Shown: one piece after another, positions 21,975 to 30,739 of the stretch
How the letters are laid out: each line of letters starts with the position of its first letter
How positions within the stretch are numbered: position 1 is the stretch's first letter
Origin: an uncultured Bacilli bacterium
GTDB taxonomy: Bacteria > Bacillota_I > Bacilli_A > RF39 > UBA660
Assembly: GCA_944372215.1 (NCBI GenBank)
Contig: CALVYL010000005.1
Location: 1-32,416 of the forward strand
DNA length: 32,416 nucleotides
Reading direction: 5' to 3'
Position numbers and translations under genes: made by a program
Notes under the pieces: generated by a model
What the model saw: the letters and a program-made list of their open reading frames with translations, nothing else
The model's database searches: none
Told to the model about the DNA's origin: nothing

Positions 21975-22788
21975 TTAAATATTCGTGTTTCTTTTGATCG
22001 TTTATAATATCTATTAATATTTTTTGGGATAAAGTATCACTATTATTGCTTATATATTTATTAATTATATCATCTAATACTGGTAATAAATTTATGCTAC
22101 CTAAGGAATATATGGCAATTAAAATATTCTTTAAAGTAATATAATATTCTATATCTTGTAAAATTTCCTTATCACTAGCCATAACAATAATTTCTAGTAA
22201 AGATTTAAAGCGATATAAAAGAATTTTATCCTTATATTTTTCATGATATTCATCACTAATACCATACATAGTTTTAATAGTTTCATTATAAACCATTGGT
22301 GATTGCGATATTTCAAAATTATTATGTAATAAAGCTTGTTCAATATCTGGCACTAAAAAACTAATGTGATATTTCATACTACTTTGGGGATTAAGACTTA
22401 AAGCTAAAGATAATTCATCAATTGTTAAATATTGTCCTAATCCTCGTTCATATTCTTCTTTATTTAACAAAATTGCTTCAATAGATAATAATTCATTCAT
22501 AACTCTTATAGCTACTTGAAATTTAGTCCTAAATGTTTGGGGCGTAATGGAAATACCATTTTTTAAAAATGGATATATTTCCTTTAGCTCCTTAATCATT
22601 TCGGCAATTTGAGTACGATTAATATTTTTAATATTTAATAAAGTTTTTTCAGCTTTTATTTCTTTTTTCAGTTCTTCAACTAGCTCATTATATTCTAATG
22701 GATTTTTTTGCTTATTTTTTTCTAAATATTCTATTTTTATATATAAATATTTAATATAACTAGCTATGTATAATAAATCTGTAATCAT
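21958..22788 (-). CDS. All-helical protein of unknown function
   Basis: This 276-residue protein is predicted to be soluble and almost wholly helical, with a charged coiled-coil-like N-terminal part (EYNELVEELKKEIKAEKTLL, about 37-56). No Cys/His metal site or known catalytic motif stands out, and I do not recognise the family. It is a single-gene unit with its own promoter and terminator. A 9-bp-arm inverted repeat covers the -10 region, the ribosome binding site and the start codon, so expression is probably controlled by a repressor or by RNA structure. Confidence 0.8.
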   Translation of the reverse strand: MITDLLYIASYIKYLYIKIEYLEKNKQKNPLEYNELVEELKKEIKAEKTLLNIKNINRTQIAEMIKELKEIYPFLKNGISITPQTFRTKFQVAIRVMNELLSIEAILLNKEEYERGLGQYLTIDELSLALSLNPQSSMKYHISFLVPDIEQALLHNNFEISQSPMVYNETIKTMYGISDEYHEKYKDKILLYRFKSLLEIIVMASDKEILQDIEYYITLKNILIAIYSLGSINLLPVLDDIINKYISNNSDTLSQKILIDIINDQKKHEYLKVTFS

Positions 22789-22813
22789 AATAACCCCCTT
22801 TAGTGGTTATTAT
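22787..22813. promoter_or_regulatory. Inverted repeat over the start region of the 21958-22788 gene
   Basis: ATAATAACC (22787-22795) and GGTTATTAT (22805-22813) are perfect complements with a 9-nt spacer. On the minus strand the repeat runs from within the -10 to the start codon, and the GGGGG ribosome binding site is in its second half. Confidence 0.6.
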
Positions 22814-22840
22814 ATTATCACATTTTAACTATTATTTCAA
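22812..22840 (-). promoter_or_regulatory. Promoter of the 21958-22788 gene
   Basis: On the minus strand TTGAAA (22835-22840), a 17-bp spacer and TAATAT (22812-22817). The start site is then only about 15-20 bp before the start codon, giving a very short leader. Confidence 0.6.
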
Positions 22841-22848
22841 GATAAAAT

Positions 22849-23706
22849 TTAAATAGGATTTACATGAATTATAGTTACATATATATCATCTAAAGCACTT
22901 ATTTCTTTTTCTAGTCTATTAGCAATTTCATGAGAGGCAAAGGTTGATAAATTGCCATCGACAAAAATGGTAAAGGATACTTGATATAAGTAACCGACTG
23001 GAGTAGCATTAAAATGTTGTATTTTTTTTACCTCTTTATATTTTTTGATTATATCCATAACCTCTTTTTGTGTTTCCTTATTCATGGCCTTATCCATTAA
23101 AATATCATAACTTTGAATAAATATTTTAATACCTGTAATCAAAATAAATATTGATATACCTATACCAACTATACTATCAACAAAGTTGAAGCCATAATAC
23201 ATAAATATACCAGATACTAGTGTAAAAAAAGTAACAATCATATCATTACGATGATCTTTAGAATTAGCCAACATTAATAAATTATGATACTTTTTGGCGA
23301 CATTACTAGTGTATAAAAATAAACATAGTTTTATTATAATAGTTATAATACAAACTATTATATACCAAATTGAAAAATTAAAAACATTGTTATCAAACAA
23401 AGCAAATACAGAATCTTTAAATACTGTAATTGCTACTAACATTATCAAAACGCTGATTAGCATAGAATAAATATATTCAGCTTTACCATGACCTAAATGG
23501 TGATCTTCATCTTTAGGTTTACTAGCAATTTTATTACCAATATAAGTAAGAATTGAAGATATTATATCACTTGCACTATTAATACTATCAGCAATCATTG
23601 CTTGACTATTAGTTATTAGCCCTACAATTCCTTTGATAATGAGCAAAAAAAGATTGCCAAGTATACCAAATACACTAGCAATTTTTACTACTTTATATCT
23701 ATTCAT
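22849..23706 (-). CDS. Cation diffusion facilitator family transporter
   Basis: CDF proteins export divalent metals (Zn, Mn, Fe, Co) in exchange for protons. The 285-residue product has six membrane segments followed by a cytoplasmic ferredoxin-like domain (from about 205). Metal-site residues are recognisable: AMIADSINSASDIISS in segment 2 (Asp39, Asp46; the His of zinc types is Asn here) and NSKDHRNDMIVTF in segment 5 (His and Asp four apart). The His-rich loop is short (DEDHHLGHGKAEYIYS). The Asn change suggests a metal other than zinc, perhaps manganese or iron. It starts 15 bp after the ProX-like gene behind TAGGTA and is last in the kinase-containing run. Confidence 0.92.
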   Translation of the reverse strand: MNRYKVVKIASVFGILGNLFLLIIKGIVGLITNSQAMIADSINSASDIISSILTYIGNKIASKPKDEDHHLGHGKAEYIYSMLISVLIMLVAITVFKDSVFALFDNNVFNFSIWYIIVCIITIIIKLCLFLYTSNVAKKYHNLLMLANSKDHRNDMIVTFFTLVSGIFMYYGFNFVDSIVGIGISIFILITGIKIFIQSYDILMDKAMNKETQKEVMDIIKKYKEVKKIQHFNATPVGYLYQVSFTIFVDGNLSTFASHEIANRLEKEISALDDIYVTIIHVNPI

Positions 23707-23721
23707 GTTAATTACCTACTT

Positions 23722-24177
23722 TTAAAATACTAAATATTGATGTTGTAAATATGTTATATATTTAATTAAATCATTATAATTTATAGATATTGTTTTAGTG
23801 TTAGTTTCTGTATGCATTAATAATAATTTATTTACTAAATTGTGATCAATAATAATAATGACTTGGTTATTAGTATCATTTATTATACCTAAAGGAGTTA
23901 CTCCCCCGGGTAGCAATTTTAATATATTATTTAAAGCAGTTGAACTGGCAAAATGAATTTTAGCATTCAAAAATTTTTCTAAAGCCTTAAGATCAGCTCT
24001 TTTAATATCTTCCAAAATGTATAAATAATATTGACCATTATTACTCTTTAAAAATAAATTTTTACACCCTATTCCTTTTATTTCTTCTTTAATAAATTCT
24101 GCTTCTTGGGCCTTAAATACAGGTTTATGAGAAAAACTATCGTACTTAATATCTAATTTATTTAACAAATCCTCCAT
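23722..24177 (-). CDS. YbaK/ProX-type aminoacyl-tRNA deacylase
   Basis: This 151-residue single-domain protein belongs to the YbaK/EbsC/ProX group, which hydrolyses mischarged tRNA such as Ala-tRNA-Pro or Cys-tRNA-Pro. Visible features are GIGCKNLFLKSNNGQYYLYI (about 36-55), with the Lys typical of the group, and the loop KLLPGGVTPLGIIND (about 88-102). The length and sequence are closest to ProXp-ala (PrdX). Its start is 2 bp after the Hpt-receiver stop, with no Shine-Dalgarno, so translation is likely coupled. It has no obvious functional link to the kinases upstream. Confidence 0.9.
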   Translation of the reverse strand: MEDLLNKLDIKYDSFSHKPVFKAQEAEFIKEEIKGIGCKNLFLKSNNGQYYLYILEDIKRADLKALEKFLNAKIHFASSTALNNILKLLPGGVTPLGIINDTNNQVIIIIDHNLVNKLLLMHTETNTKTISINYNDLIKYITYLQHQYLVF

Positions 24178-24179
24178 AA

Positions 24180-24959
24180 TTACATTATATTATTTAAAGT
24201 TTTTTCTAATATTTTTTTTACATCTCTTTCATTAAATGGTTTAAGTAAAATATCAATTATAGGATATTTATAAGCTTTTTCAATAGATTCTTTATCATCA
24301 ACACCAGTTATAATTGAGGTTGGATATTTTTTGAATAAATCATTACTTTTAAAATAATCTAATACCTCAAAACCATTAACATTAGGCATATTTAAATCAA
24401 GTAACATTGCTTTTATTTTACTATTTTTTTCGGGATTATTTATAATATCTATAGCTTCCTTGCCATCATTAGCAATTATGACCTCAAAATCATCTTTAAA
24501 AATTTTCAAAATAAAGTTTCTAATTATATTGGAATCATCTACAACTAGTATCGCTTTATCATGATTGGTTTCTTTTTTATATGATTCTTCGGAAACGGAA
24601 CCAATACCCATGTATTTTTTAACTAAATTTACTATTCTATTTGCTTCAGTCATGAGTTCATCAAAATGTTCTGTAACAAAGTACATATCATTTTCTTTAC
24701 TCTTAAGTTCATGTTCATAGGCTATTTCTGCTAGTTTTTCAAAGCCAAAATAACGAGCATCACTTTTTAAAGAATGAACTTGAATAGCATAGTTAGCCAT
24801 ATCACCAATTTCTTTATAATTTTTAATTTTTTGGAGTTTATCAGGTACTTCACTTAAAAAGGTACTTAAAGTATCATCATAAGTTTCCATATCTCCGAAT
24901 AGTTCTAAAGCTTTTTTGACATTTGCGCCATTTTCAATTAATAAATTTACATCTTTCAT
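24180..24959 (-). CDS. Hpt-receiver two-component protein
   Basis: This 259-residue cytoplasmic protein has a histidine phosphotransfer domain (about 10-117) with the phospho-His in QVHSLKSDARYFG (His62), then a short linker and a receiver domain (about 134-257). The receiver has the acidic pair VVDDSN (141-142), the phospho-Asp in LLDLNMPN (Asp188), a conserved Thr/Ser in SIITG and Lys in LLKPFN. There is no DNA-binding or enzymatic output domain. It starts 11 bp after the hybrid kinase, behind AAGGAGG, so phosphate probably flows from the kinase through its receiver to this Hpt and then to this receiver. The final target is not in the window. Confidence 0.93.
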   Translation of the reverse strand: MKDVNLLIENGANVKKALELFGDMETYDDTLSTFLSEVPDKLQKIKNYKEIGDMANYAIQVHSLKSDARYFGFEKLAEIAYEHELKSKENDMYFVTEHFDELMTEANRIVNLVKKYMGIGSVSEESYKKETNHDKAILVVDDSNIIRNFILKIFKDDFEVIIANDGKEAIDIINNPEKNSKIKAMLLDLNMPNVNGFEVLDYFKSNDLFKKYPTSIITGVDDKESIEKAYKYPIIDILLKPFNERDVKKILEKTLNNIM

Positions 24960-24970
24960 GAATATCCTCC

Positions 24971-26797
24971 TTAATCATCATTTAAATATTTATTAATTAC
25001 TCTATTTAACTCTTCTTTATTTATTGGTTTAGCTAAATAATCATCAAAACCATCATTTAAATATTTTTCTTTCATACCTGTTAAGGCATTAGCGGTAAGA
25101 GCAATGGTAATGATATTAAAGCCTGGGATTTCTTTTAATTTTTTTAGAGTTTCGACTCCACTCATCTTAGGCATCATATCATCTAATAATATCATATCAT
25201 ATTTTTCACCATTTTGAATCTTTTCTAAAGCGGCGAATCCACTTTCGACACTTTCAGTGTCAATACCATAAGATTCTAACAATCTCTCAGCTACTTTTAA
25301 ATTAATTTTATTATCATCAACTAATAATACTTTTTTATTATGGGTTATTATTTTTTCACTTAAATCTTGAGTTTCTTCTAATTTAATTGTTGGATTTTTA
25401 ACAATCCTTTGATCAATACTTACCGTAAATTTAGATCCTTTACCAAAAACACTTTGAACAACTATTTTACCATTCATCAGTTCTACTAGTTTTTTAGTAA
25501 TGGCTAAACCTAAACCTGTTCCTTCGATAGTGACATTTTCCTCTAAATCAAGGCGTTCAAATTTATTAAACAACTTATCTATATTTTCCTTTTTTATTCC
25601 AATACCAGTATCTTCAACAGATATAATCAGTCTACATACATCATTTTTAATAACCCCACTTATTTTAAATTCAATCCAGCCTTCTTTAGTGTATTTGATA
25701 GCATTAGTCAAGATATTTACACATATTTGTTTAATACGACTCGAATCCCCATATAAAACATTAGGAATAGATGGATCAAAGTTAGTTTTAAATTCAATTG
25801 GTTTGTCACCAAGTCTTCCTTTAGATAAAGCAACAAGTTCTTCACACATTTTTTTAAAACTATATTCGGTATTAACTATTTCTAATTTATTAGCTTCAAT
25901 TTTTGAAATATCCAAAATCCCATTAACAATTTCTAATAAGTTATCTGCAGACATAACAATATCTCTAACCTCATCTTTAGCAGAATTGGGAACTGATTTA
26001 TCTTCAAGTAAGAGGTTACTAAAACCTACAATCGCATTTAGAGGGGTTCTTATTTCATGAGACATATTAGATAAAAAGTCCGTTTTAGCCTCATTAGCTT
26101 TTTCAGCTGTATCTCTAGCAATATTTAGTTGTTCAATCATTTTTATATCAGGATTTTCAATTGTAAAGTACATTACCATCAATGTAATAACCCATGATGG
26201 ATTTACCAAATAATTAAGTTCCGGATAAAGAGCTTGTAAAATAATCATCGTAATTGCTTCGATTATAAGTAATATAACAGGAATGAATTTTTTATTTTTT
26301 AGATTTTTTAAATCTGATAATACCAAAAACATCAAAAATAAATATACTAGACCAAATACAGCCAAAGTATAATTCATTGCCATTCCGCTGGTCATAGAAG
26401 AATCTCCTATTGAATCAACATCTAAAGGTAAAAATGCTACCATTAAAGAATTAAGAATTGCGAAAAACACAAAAAGTCCATTGACTTTTTTGCTATTATT
26501 TTTAAAATACCTTGAAATACAATATGTATAATATGCAAACAAAGTCAATGAAACTATTAGTAAAATTAAATAAACTTTATTAACGCAAACTATGATAAAA
26601 TCTTTATATTCCCAGTTAACGTCAAGCATTAATCCCAAAATTAAACCAATTAAATTAGTTACAAATATTAATTTTAATAAATTACCATAAATATTATCTT
26701 CAGTATGATGAACTCTTTCTTTGCTAAAAAACACTATAATTAATATTAATGCAATAATTAAAGAAAAAGTATTTAAGACAATAAAACCAGAATTCAT
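24971..26797 (-). CDS. Hybrid sensor histidine kinase with receiver domain
   Basis: This 608-residue kinase has about seven membrane segments (residues 5-210) with little extracellular sequence, so it probably senses the membrane or a hydrophobic signal. A short coiled linker ([20 protein letters not shown]) leads to the dimerisation/phosphoacceptor domain with [16 protein letters not shown] (His247). The ATPase domain has the N box ([12 protein letters not shown]), G1 (VEDTGIGI) and G2 (EGTGLGLAI). The C-terminal receiver has [28 protein letters not shown] (phospho-Asp) and YLAKPI. All key residues are present. It pairs with the Hpt-receiver protein 11 bp downstream, and a promoter candidate lies just upstream. 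Confidence 0.95.
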   Translation of the reverse strand: MNSGFIVLNTFSLIIALILIIVFFSKERVHHTEDNIYGNLLKLIFVTNLIGLILGLMLDVNWEYKDFIIVCVNKVYLILLIVSLTLFAYYTYCISRYFKNNSKKVNGLFVFFAILNSLMVAFLPLDVDSIGDSSMTSGMAMNYTLAVFGLVYLFLMFLVLSDLKNLKNKKFIPVILLIIEAITMIILQALYPELNYLVNPSWVITLMVMYFTIENPDIKMIEQLNIARDTAEKANEAKTDFLSNMSHEIRTPLNAIVGFSNLLLEDKSVPNSAKDEVRDIVMSADNLLEIVNGILDISKIEANKLEIVNTEYSFKKMCEELVALSKGRLGDKPIEFKTNFDPSIPNVLYGDSSRIKQICVNILTNAIKYTKEGWIEFKISGVIKNDVCRLIISVEDTGIGIKKENIDKLFNKFERLDLEENVTIEGTGLGLAITKKLVELMNGKIVVQSVFGKGSKFTVSIDQRIVKNPTIKLEETQDLSEKIITHNKKVLLVDDNKINLKVAERLLESYGIDTESVESGFAALEKIQNGEKYDMILLDDMMPKMSGVETLKKLKEIPGFNIITIALTANALTGMKEKYLNDGFDDYLAKPINKEELNRVINKYLNDD

Positions 26798-26823
26798 ATT
26801 TCAACACCCTCAATTATATCTTA

Positions 26824-26852
26824 ATTGTATCACATTTTTTGTTTTATTTAAA
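26824..26852 (-). promoter_or_regulatory. Candidate promoter of the kinase operon
   Basis: On the minus strand TTTAAA (26847-26852), a 17-bp spacer and TACAAT (26824-26829). A perfect TATAAT lies a few bases further on but has no -35. A 15-nt direct repeat (TTTTTGTTTTATTTA) occurs twice here, 20 bp apart. Confidence 0.4.
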
Positions 26853-26863
26853 TGATTTTTGTT

Positions 26864-28816
26864 TTATTTATTTCTTGTTAAAGTTTTCACTTTTTCCGGC
26901 GGGATTATTTGAATATTTCCAACAGATAGGTTAGTTTCTTCTAAAACTACTGTTATTTCTTCACCAGTCAGTTCTTCATTAGCCAAATAATTAAAGTCTA
27001 CTTTGCCATTTTTAGTTTCTGGTAAAGTATCTCTAATGATAAACTTAGAAGGTAATTGTCTTGAGGAAACATCAGGATTTTTAATAAAATATTTATCTAC
27101 TAATTCTCTAACAAAATCAACTTGTTCATTATTTGATAAACTTATTCCATCCTCTAAAACTATTGTAGCTTTAATCATTAAACCATAATTTTTACTATCA
27201 AAGTATGGTGATATAATACAAGACTTTATCCTTTCATCTTGTTTTAAAACATTTTCTATTTCATATGGTTTAACCTTAAAACCATCATATCTTGTAAATG
27301 AACGGTCAAGTCTACTTAAAAATTTAAGTTTCCCATTACGATCCATTCTAGCTAAATCTCTAGTATAAATGAAATCCAAGCCATCATAATTACCATGAGG
27401 AACTATAACCTCACCATTTAAAACTCCTCCAGTTATTGCTGGTGATGAAATTATTAATTCTCCTTCAAGATATTCATCATTTTTTCCGAATCTTTTTAAT
27501 TCTTTTGTTTCTGGATCTACCACTGCATAAATAGTTTTAGGCATAGGTATTCCCATAATACCAATATCATTGTAATCATTTGTTGCATAAGAAGCACAAC
27601 CACTGGTTTCGCTCATTCCATGACCTTTAGTTACGGAAATGCTACTATTATGTTCTTGTAAAAATTTATTTAAATTGATCTCATCATCGTATTCCATTGA
27701 ATCCCCGCCATAAGTTAACATTTTTAAACAAGACAAATCAGCATTTTTTAAAATTGGATCGTCCATCATATTAATAAACCATGTTGGTGTACCAATAATT
27801 ACTTGTGGTTGATGTTGTACAATTAATTTTCCTAAATTTGCTGGAGAAAATTCTGGAATTTCAATTAATTCCCATCCGCGACACAAACCTGCATGTAAAA
27901 CATTGGCAAGGCCAAAAGCTGCAAAATAAGGTAAAATATGTAATCCTTTATCTTTTTCTCCCATATTCATATTAGCTCCATATGTTTGATGAACATATTT
28001 ATTTAAATTGTCATTAGTTAAAGGAATTGGTTTAGGTATCGGACTACTTGTACCAGATGTATGGGTTATCGCATCAATTTTATTAGGAATATATGGCGTT
28101 TTTTCAAAAGTAGTAAATTTATTATCCACAACTAAATCTTTATAACTAATTACATTTAATGGCGAATTACTCTTAGCCATTGCTATCATTTCGTCCATTT
28201 TTTTCATTTGCATTAGCTTTTGTTGCAATGCACTCATTTCTTCTTTAGTCATATTTTGAGGTAAAACATTTGTATCTAATTTCATTGAATCTTTAGCAGA
28301 TACAATAACTACATTTTCTATTCCCAAATCTTTTAATTCATTTTCAATGGGCTTAATCATCGCTAAATAACATTGATCTAGTGCAACAATCATTTTAATT
28401 TTTTCACGTATAACCATTTTCAATAATTTTTGAGCACTAATATTTAAATCAACACTATCGGGTCTTGGATCAACATAATCTGAAATGCCTCCAACTTGTG
28501 AGGTTCCATAAAATAAATAAGCTGTTTCAGGAATATTAGGCATTAAATACATTACTTTGTCATCATATGAAACTCCTAATGAACTTATAACTTTAGAAGC
28601 ATTATCAATATTTTCATACAATTCGCCATATGATATTTTATTACCATAATAATTAAAAGCCGTATAATTATCAAAGCCTTTAGTTTGAGTTTTTAAATAT
28701 CCTGTCAATGTATTTTCAGGAAGAGGTTGTTTCAAAAACTCAGGATCATAATACTTTTCCCACATTCTATCAATATGGGGATAACCAGTTAATTTTTTTT
28801 CTTGATTTTGTTCCAT
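26864..28816 (-). CDS. AMP-forming acyl-CoA synthetase-like enzyme (ANL superfamily)
   Basis: This ~650-residue enzyme activates a carboxylic acid as acyl-AMP, probably then to CoA. The ATP-binding loop THTSGTSSPIPKPIPL, the HGMSETSG motif, the YTRDLARMDRNGKLKFLSR segment (Asp that binds ribose), TRYDGFKVKPYEIENVL (hinge) and ETKNGKVDFN with the C-terminal catalytic Lys are all present. The substrate cannot be read from sequence; a fatty or aryl acid is likely. The Met at 28816 is preferred over the one at 28834 because AAGGAG lies between them, at the right distance for 28816. It has its own promoter, divergent from the Xre gene. Confidence 0.92.
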   Translation of the reverse strand: MEQNQEKKLTGYPHIDRMWEKYYDPEFLKQPLPENTLTGYLKTQTKGFDNYTAFNYYGNKISYGELYENIDNASKVISSLGVSYDDKVMYLMPNIPETAYLFYGTSQVGGISDYVDPRPDSVDLNISAQKLLKMVIREKIKMIVALDQCYLAMIKPIENELKDLGIENVVIVSAKDSMKLDTNVLPQNMTKEEMSALQQKLMQMKKMDEMIAMAKSNSPLNVISYKDLVVDNKFTTFEKTPYIPNKIDAITHTSGTSSPIPKPIPLTNDNLNKYVHQTYGANMNMGEKDKGLHILPYFAAFGLANVLHAGLCRGWELIEIPEFSPANLGKLIVQHQPQVIIGTPTWFINMMDDPILKNADLSCLKMLTYGGDSMEYDDEINLNKFLQEHNSSISVTKGHGMSETSGCASYATNDYNDIGIMGIPMPKTIYAVVDPETKELKRFGKNDEYLEGELIISSPAITGGVLNGEVIVPHGNYDGLDFIYTRDLARMDRNGKLKFLSRLDRSFTRYDGFKVKPYEIENVLKQDERIKSCIISPYFDSKNYGLMIKATIVLEDGISLSNNEQVDFVRELVDKYFIKNPDVSSRQLPSKFIIRDTLPETKNGKVDFNYLANEELTGEEITVVLEETNLSVGNIQIIPPEKVKTLTRNK

Positions 28817-28858
28817 TTTTATCTTCTCCTTCATAAAAAAATATTATCTTTCAATCTA

Positions 28859-28887
28859 AATATAAAGCATAAATCTAAATATTTCAA
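28859..28887 (-). promoter_or_regulatory. Promoter of the acyl-CoA synthetase-like gene
   Basis: On the minus strand TTGAAA (28882-28887), a 17-bp spacer and TATATT (28859-28864). The sequence AATCTAAATAT occurs twice here, 18 bp apart, overlapping the -10 and the -35. Confidence 0.7.
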
Positions 28888-28898
28888 CTATTATTTTT

Positions 28899-28926
28899 AA
28901 TATTGTATCAAATATGATACAATATT
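28899..28926. promoter_or_regulatory. Operator-like perfect inverted repeat before the Xre gene
   Basis: AATATTGTATCA (28899-28910) and TGATACAATATT (28915-28926) are perfect 12-bp arms with a 4-nt spacer. A further half-site TGATACAA lies at 28933-28940, next to the Xre start. It lies between the two divergent genes and is probably bound by the Xre regulator. Confidence 0.7.
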
Positions 28927-28940
28927 GTTAGGTGATACAA

Positions 28941-29195
28941 ATGGATTATGATAAAAATTATATTGAAACAATTTATGATGCTTTTGAACTTAATGAAATA
29001 TTTATTAAAGAATTTATTCAATTTCGGAAAGAAAACAATTTAACTCAAGAATTATTTTCTAAATACTCTAATGTTCCACGAGAAAAAATAGCCAGGATAG
29101 AATCCGGCTACTCATCTCCAAGTATACTTAGTTTACTTAAGATACTTGCTCCAATTGGTTATACTATAAAGATTGAAAAAGTAAAAAAAGAATAA
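28941..29195 (+). CDS. Small Xre-family helix-turn-helix regulator
   Basis: This 84-residue protein is the only plus-strand gene here. It has a helical N-terminus and an HTH_3/Xre domain (about 27-80) with FRKENNLTQELFSKYSNVP as the first helix and turn, then REKIARIESGYSSPSILSLL as recognition and following helices. A GTG 9 bp upstream in frame is possible, but the ATG at 28941 has the better-placed site (TAGGTG). No toxin-like gene is adjacent. The perfect operator-like repeat directly upstream suggests self-repression and perhaps control of the divergent acyl-CoA synthetase-like gene. Its stop is 3 bp from the stop of the convergent phosphatase-like gene. Confidence 0.9.
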   Translation: MDYDKNYIETIYDAFELNEIFIKEFIQFRKENNLTQELFSKYSNVPREKIARIESGYSSPSILSLLKILAPIGYTIKIEKVKKE

Positions 29196-29198
29196 AGG

Positions 29199-30314
29199 TC
29201 ATTTACACTCAATACAAATAACTGGTACTAACATTTCATCTTCTAGTATTCCCCCATGATTAGCAACCATAGGCTTATCTTTCTTACCAGTAGTAGTATA
29301 ACTAAATGATAAATTTGATGTGCTAATAAGTACATAATCACCAAAGAAATCATCAATTCTTTTATGTTTAACTCCCATACCTAGCAAACCACTATTTAAA
29401 AATTCTTCTTTAGTATATAAAATATATTTACCTTTGAAATGTTTATCTAAAGATTTAACAAATTCTTCATGCATACCATCTTTAATAAAAAATGTTACAA
29501 ATCTAAATTCTATAGATGGTGGCATTTTTAGGCAAGCATCAATATCTGGATAATCATTTAAATATATTTCTTTTATATTAACTTGACCATGATCTGCAGT
29601 AATAATTATTAAAGTATCATCTAACTTTTTAGTTAATTCCTCTAAATTTTTATTAATGTTTGTTAAAACATCAAAGCTTTCTTTACTTCCTACTCCAAAT
29701 TCATGCATTGTCGTATCAAATTCATCCCAATAAGCTGATATTAAATTGTGCTCTTTATTGTTACAAGCATACTCGATTTTTCCACATAATTCTTCAAATG
29801 TTTTAGAACCATTCGGCGCAAACTCCGGAAAAAGCAAATGGAAATTAATATCACTATTTTTAGAACATATTAAATCATATATTCTAGTATATTTTAAATC
29901 TTCTTTATAAGAGTTATCTTCAATTACTTTTCTAGTGTAAAAATCTCTTCCCGAAAACATTTCAAGCATACAATTATTTTCTTTTATATATTGCATCCAA
30001 CCTATCCAACCGCTCTCTAAGGGTGATAAGCCAGAATGAATGGCTGTTGTTGCTGGTACAGTTGATGAAGGCAATACTGTTGTAACACTTGTTAATGTAT
30101 GTTTATTTAAGAAAGAATCATTGCTTAAAGTAGAACGCATTATATTATATCCCAGACCATCAATAATTAAATATACAATATTTCGATATTTTTTGCTTAA
30201 TATATCATCTAATTCCTTTAAACTTTGATAATTACTATCAACATTATAATATTTCATAATCGATGAAGATATTGATAAAACGCTCCTATTATAATCTGGT
30301 TTTACTATATTCAT
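29199..30314 (-). CDS. Alkaline-phosphatase-superfamily phosphodiesterase/pyrophosphatase-like protein
   Basis: This 371-residue enzyme matches the nucleotide pyrophosphatase/phosphodiesterase branch. It has a metal Asp in VYLIIDGLGYN, the nucleophile Thr in LPSSTVPATTAIHSG, an Asp/His pair in SAYWDEFDTTMHEFG, ITADHGQ and, near the end, ANHGG. No signal peptide or membrane segment is seen, so it is probably cytoplasmic. The substrate (a nucleotide or a phospho-sugar/lipid diester) is not determined. It starts 14 bp after the 32-residue ORF, behind AAAGGA, at the end of a run with the RNHCP and NUDIX genes, which hints at nucleotide or RNA-related metabolism. Confidence 0.9.
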   Translation of the reverse strand: MNIVKPDYNRSVLSISSSIMKYYNVDSNYQSLKELDDILSKKYRNIVYLIIDGLGYNIMRSTLSNDSFLNKHTLTSVTTVLPSSTVPATTAIHSGLSPLESGWIGWMQYIKENNCMLEMFSGRDFYTRKVIEDNSYKEDLKYTRIYDLICSKNSDINFHLLFPEFAPNGSKTFEELCGKIEYACNNKEHNLISAYWDEFDTTMHEFGVGSKESFDVLTNINKNLEELTKKLDDTLIIITADHGQVNIKEIYLNDYPDIDACLKMPPSIEFRFVTFFIKDGMHEEFVKSLDKHFKGKYILYTKEEFLNSGLLGMGVKHKRIDDFFGDYVLISTSNLSFSYTTTGKKDKPMVANHGGILEDEMLVPVICIECK

Positions 30315-30328
30315 AATTAATATCCTTT

Positions 30329-30427
30329 CTAATCTTTATTTATTAAATGCATAAATTCTTTAGATTCTATAACCTTAAGTAACACTTTGGGTTTAAAATT
30401 TAGCTTTTTTAATTCATCAATACTCAT
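30329..30427 (-). CDS. 32-residue ORF coupled to the RNHCP gene
   Basis: The ORF begins at an ATG overlapping the last codons of the RNHCP gene by 11 bp, 3 nt after AAAGGTG, and ends 14 bp before the phosphatase-like gene. The peptide (begins MSIDELKKLNFKPKVLLKV, ends HLINKD) is soluble and mainly helical. It could be a small protein or a translational coupler. The tight fit between two genes is the main support. Confidence 0.45.
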   Translation of the reverse strand: MSIDELKKLNFKPKVLLKVIESKEFMHLINKD

Positions 30428-30737
30428 TTACACCTTTCATTATTTCTAATAACTTATCAAAGTTATCATCTCTAGCTGCAACATTTCTTTTAATCATTCC
30501 ACACTTATTACATTTATAGATTATTTTTAAAGTGTCTTTTCTACCCTTTTCTACTCCGATAGGTTCAAGCACTCCTAAACAAGCACATAATCTATCGCCA
30601 GGATTTATATCGACATGCAAGGAACATAAACAATATGGACAGTGATCTCTGGCACTATAGCCTAATTTTTCCACCATTTTGCCACAGACAACACATTTAA
30701 AATTCTCATCAATCATTGTAAATTTAGCACTATTCAT
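30417..30737 (-). CDS. RNHCP-domain zinc protein
   Basis: This 106-residue protein matches the RNHCP domain family. It has FKCVVCGKMVEKLGYSARDH, with a Cys pair, then CPYCLCSLHVD (the RNHCP core reads RDHCP here), PGDRLCACLGVLEPIGV, and a second CxxC in IYKCNKCGMIKRN, then ARDDN. The Cys and His residues form zinc-binding sites. The family is of unknown function but is often near nucleotide- or RNA-related genes. It starts 2 bp after the coiled-coil gene and its 3' end overlaps the 32-residue ORF. Confidence 0.92.
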   Translation of the reverse strand: MNSAKFTMIDENFKCVVCGKMVEKLGYSARDHCPYCLCSLHVDINPGDRLCACLGVLEPIGVEKGRKDTLKIIYKCNKCGMIKRNVAARDDNFDKLLEIMKGVNEY

Positions 30738-30739
30738 AG

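Noticed and set aside
26835-26870. Short direct repeats near the kinase promoter as a CRISPR or iteron array
   Set aside because: Only two AT-rich copies are present, without spacers of constant length or further units.
28941-29195. Xre gene as the antitoxin of a toxin-antitoxin pair
   Set aside because: No small toxin-like ORF is adjacent on the same strand; the neighbours are large enzymes in divergent and convergent orientation.
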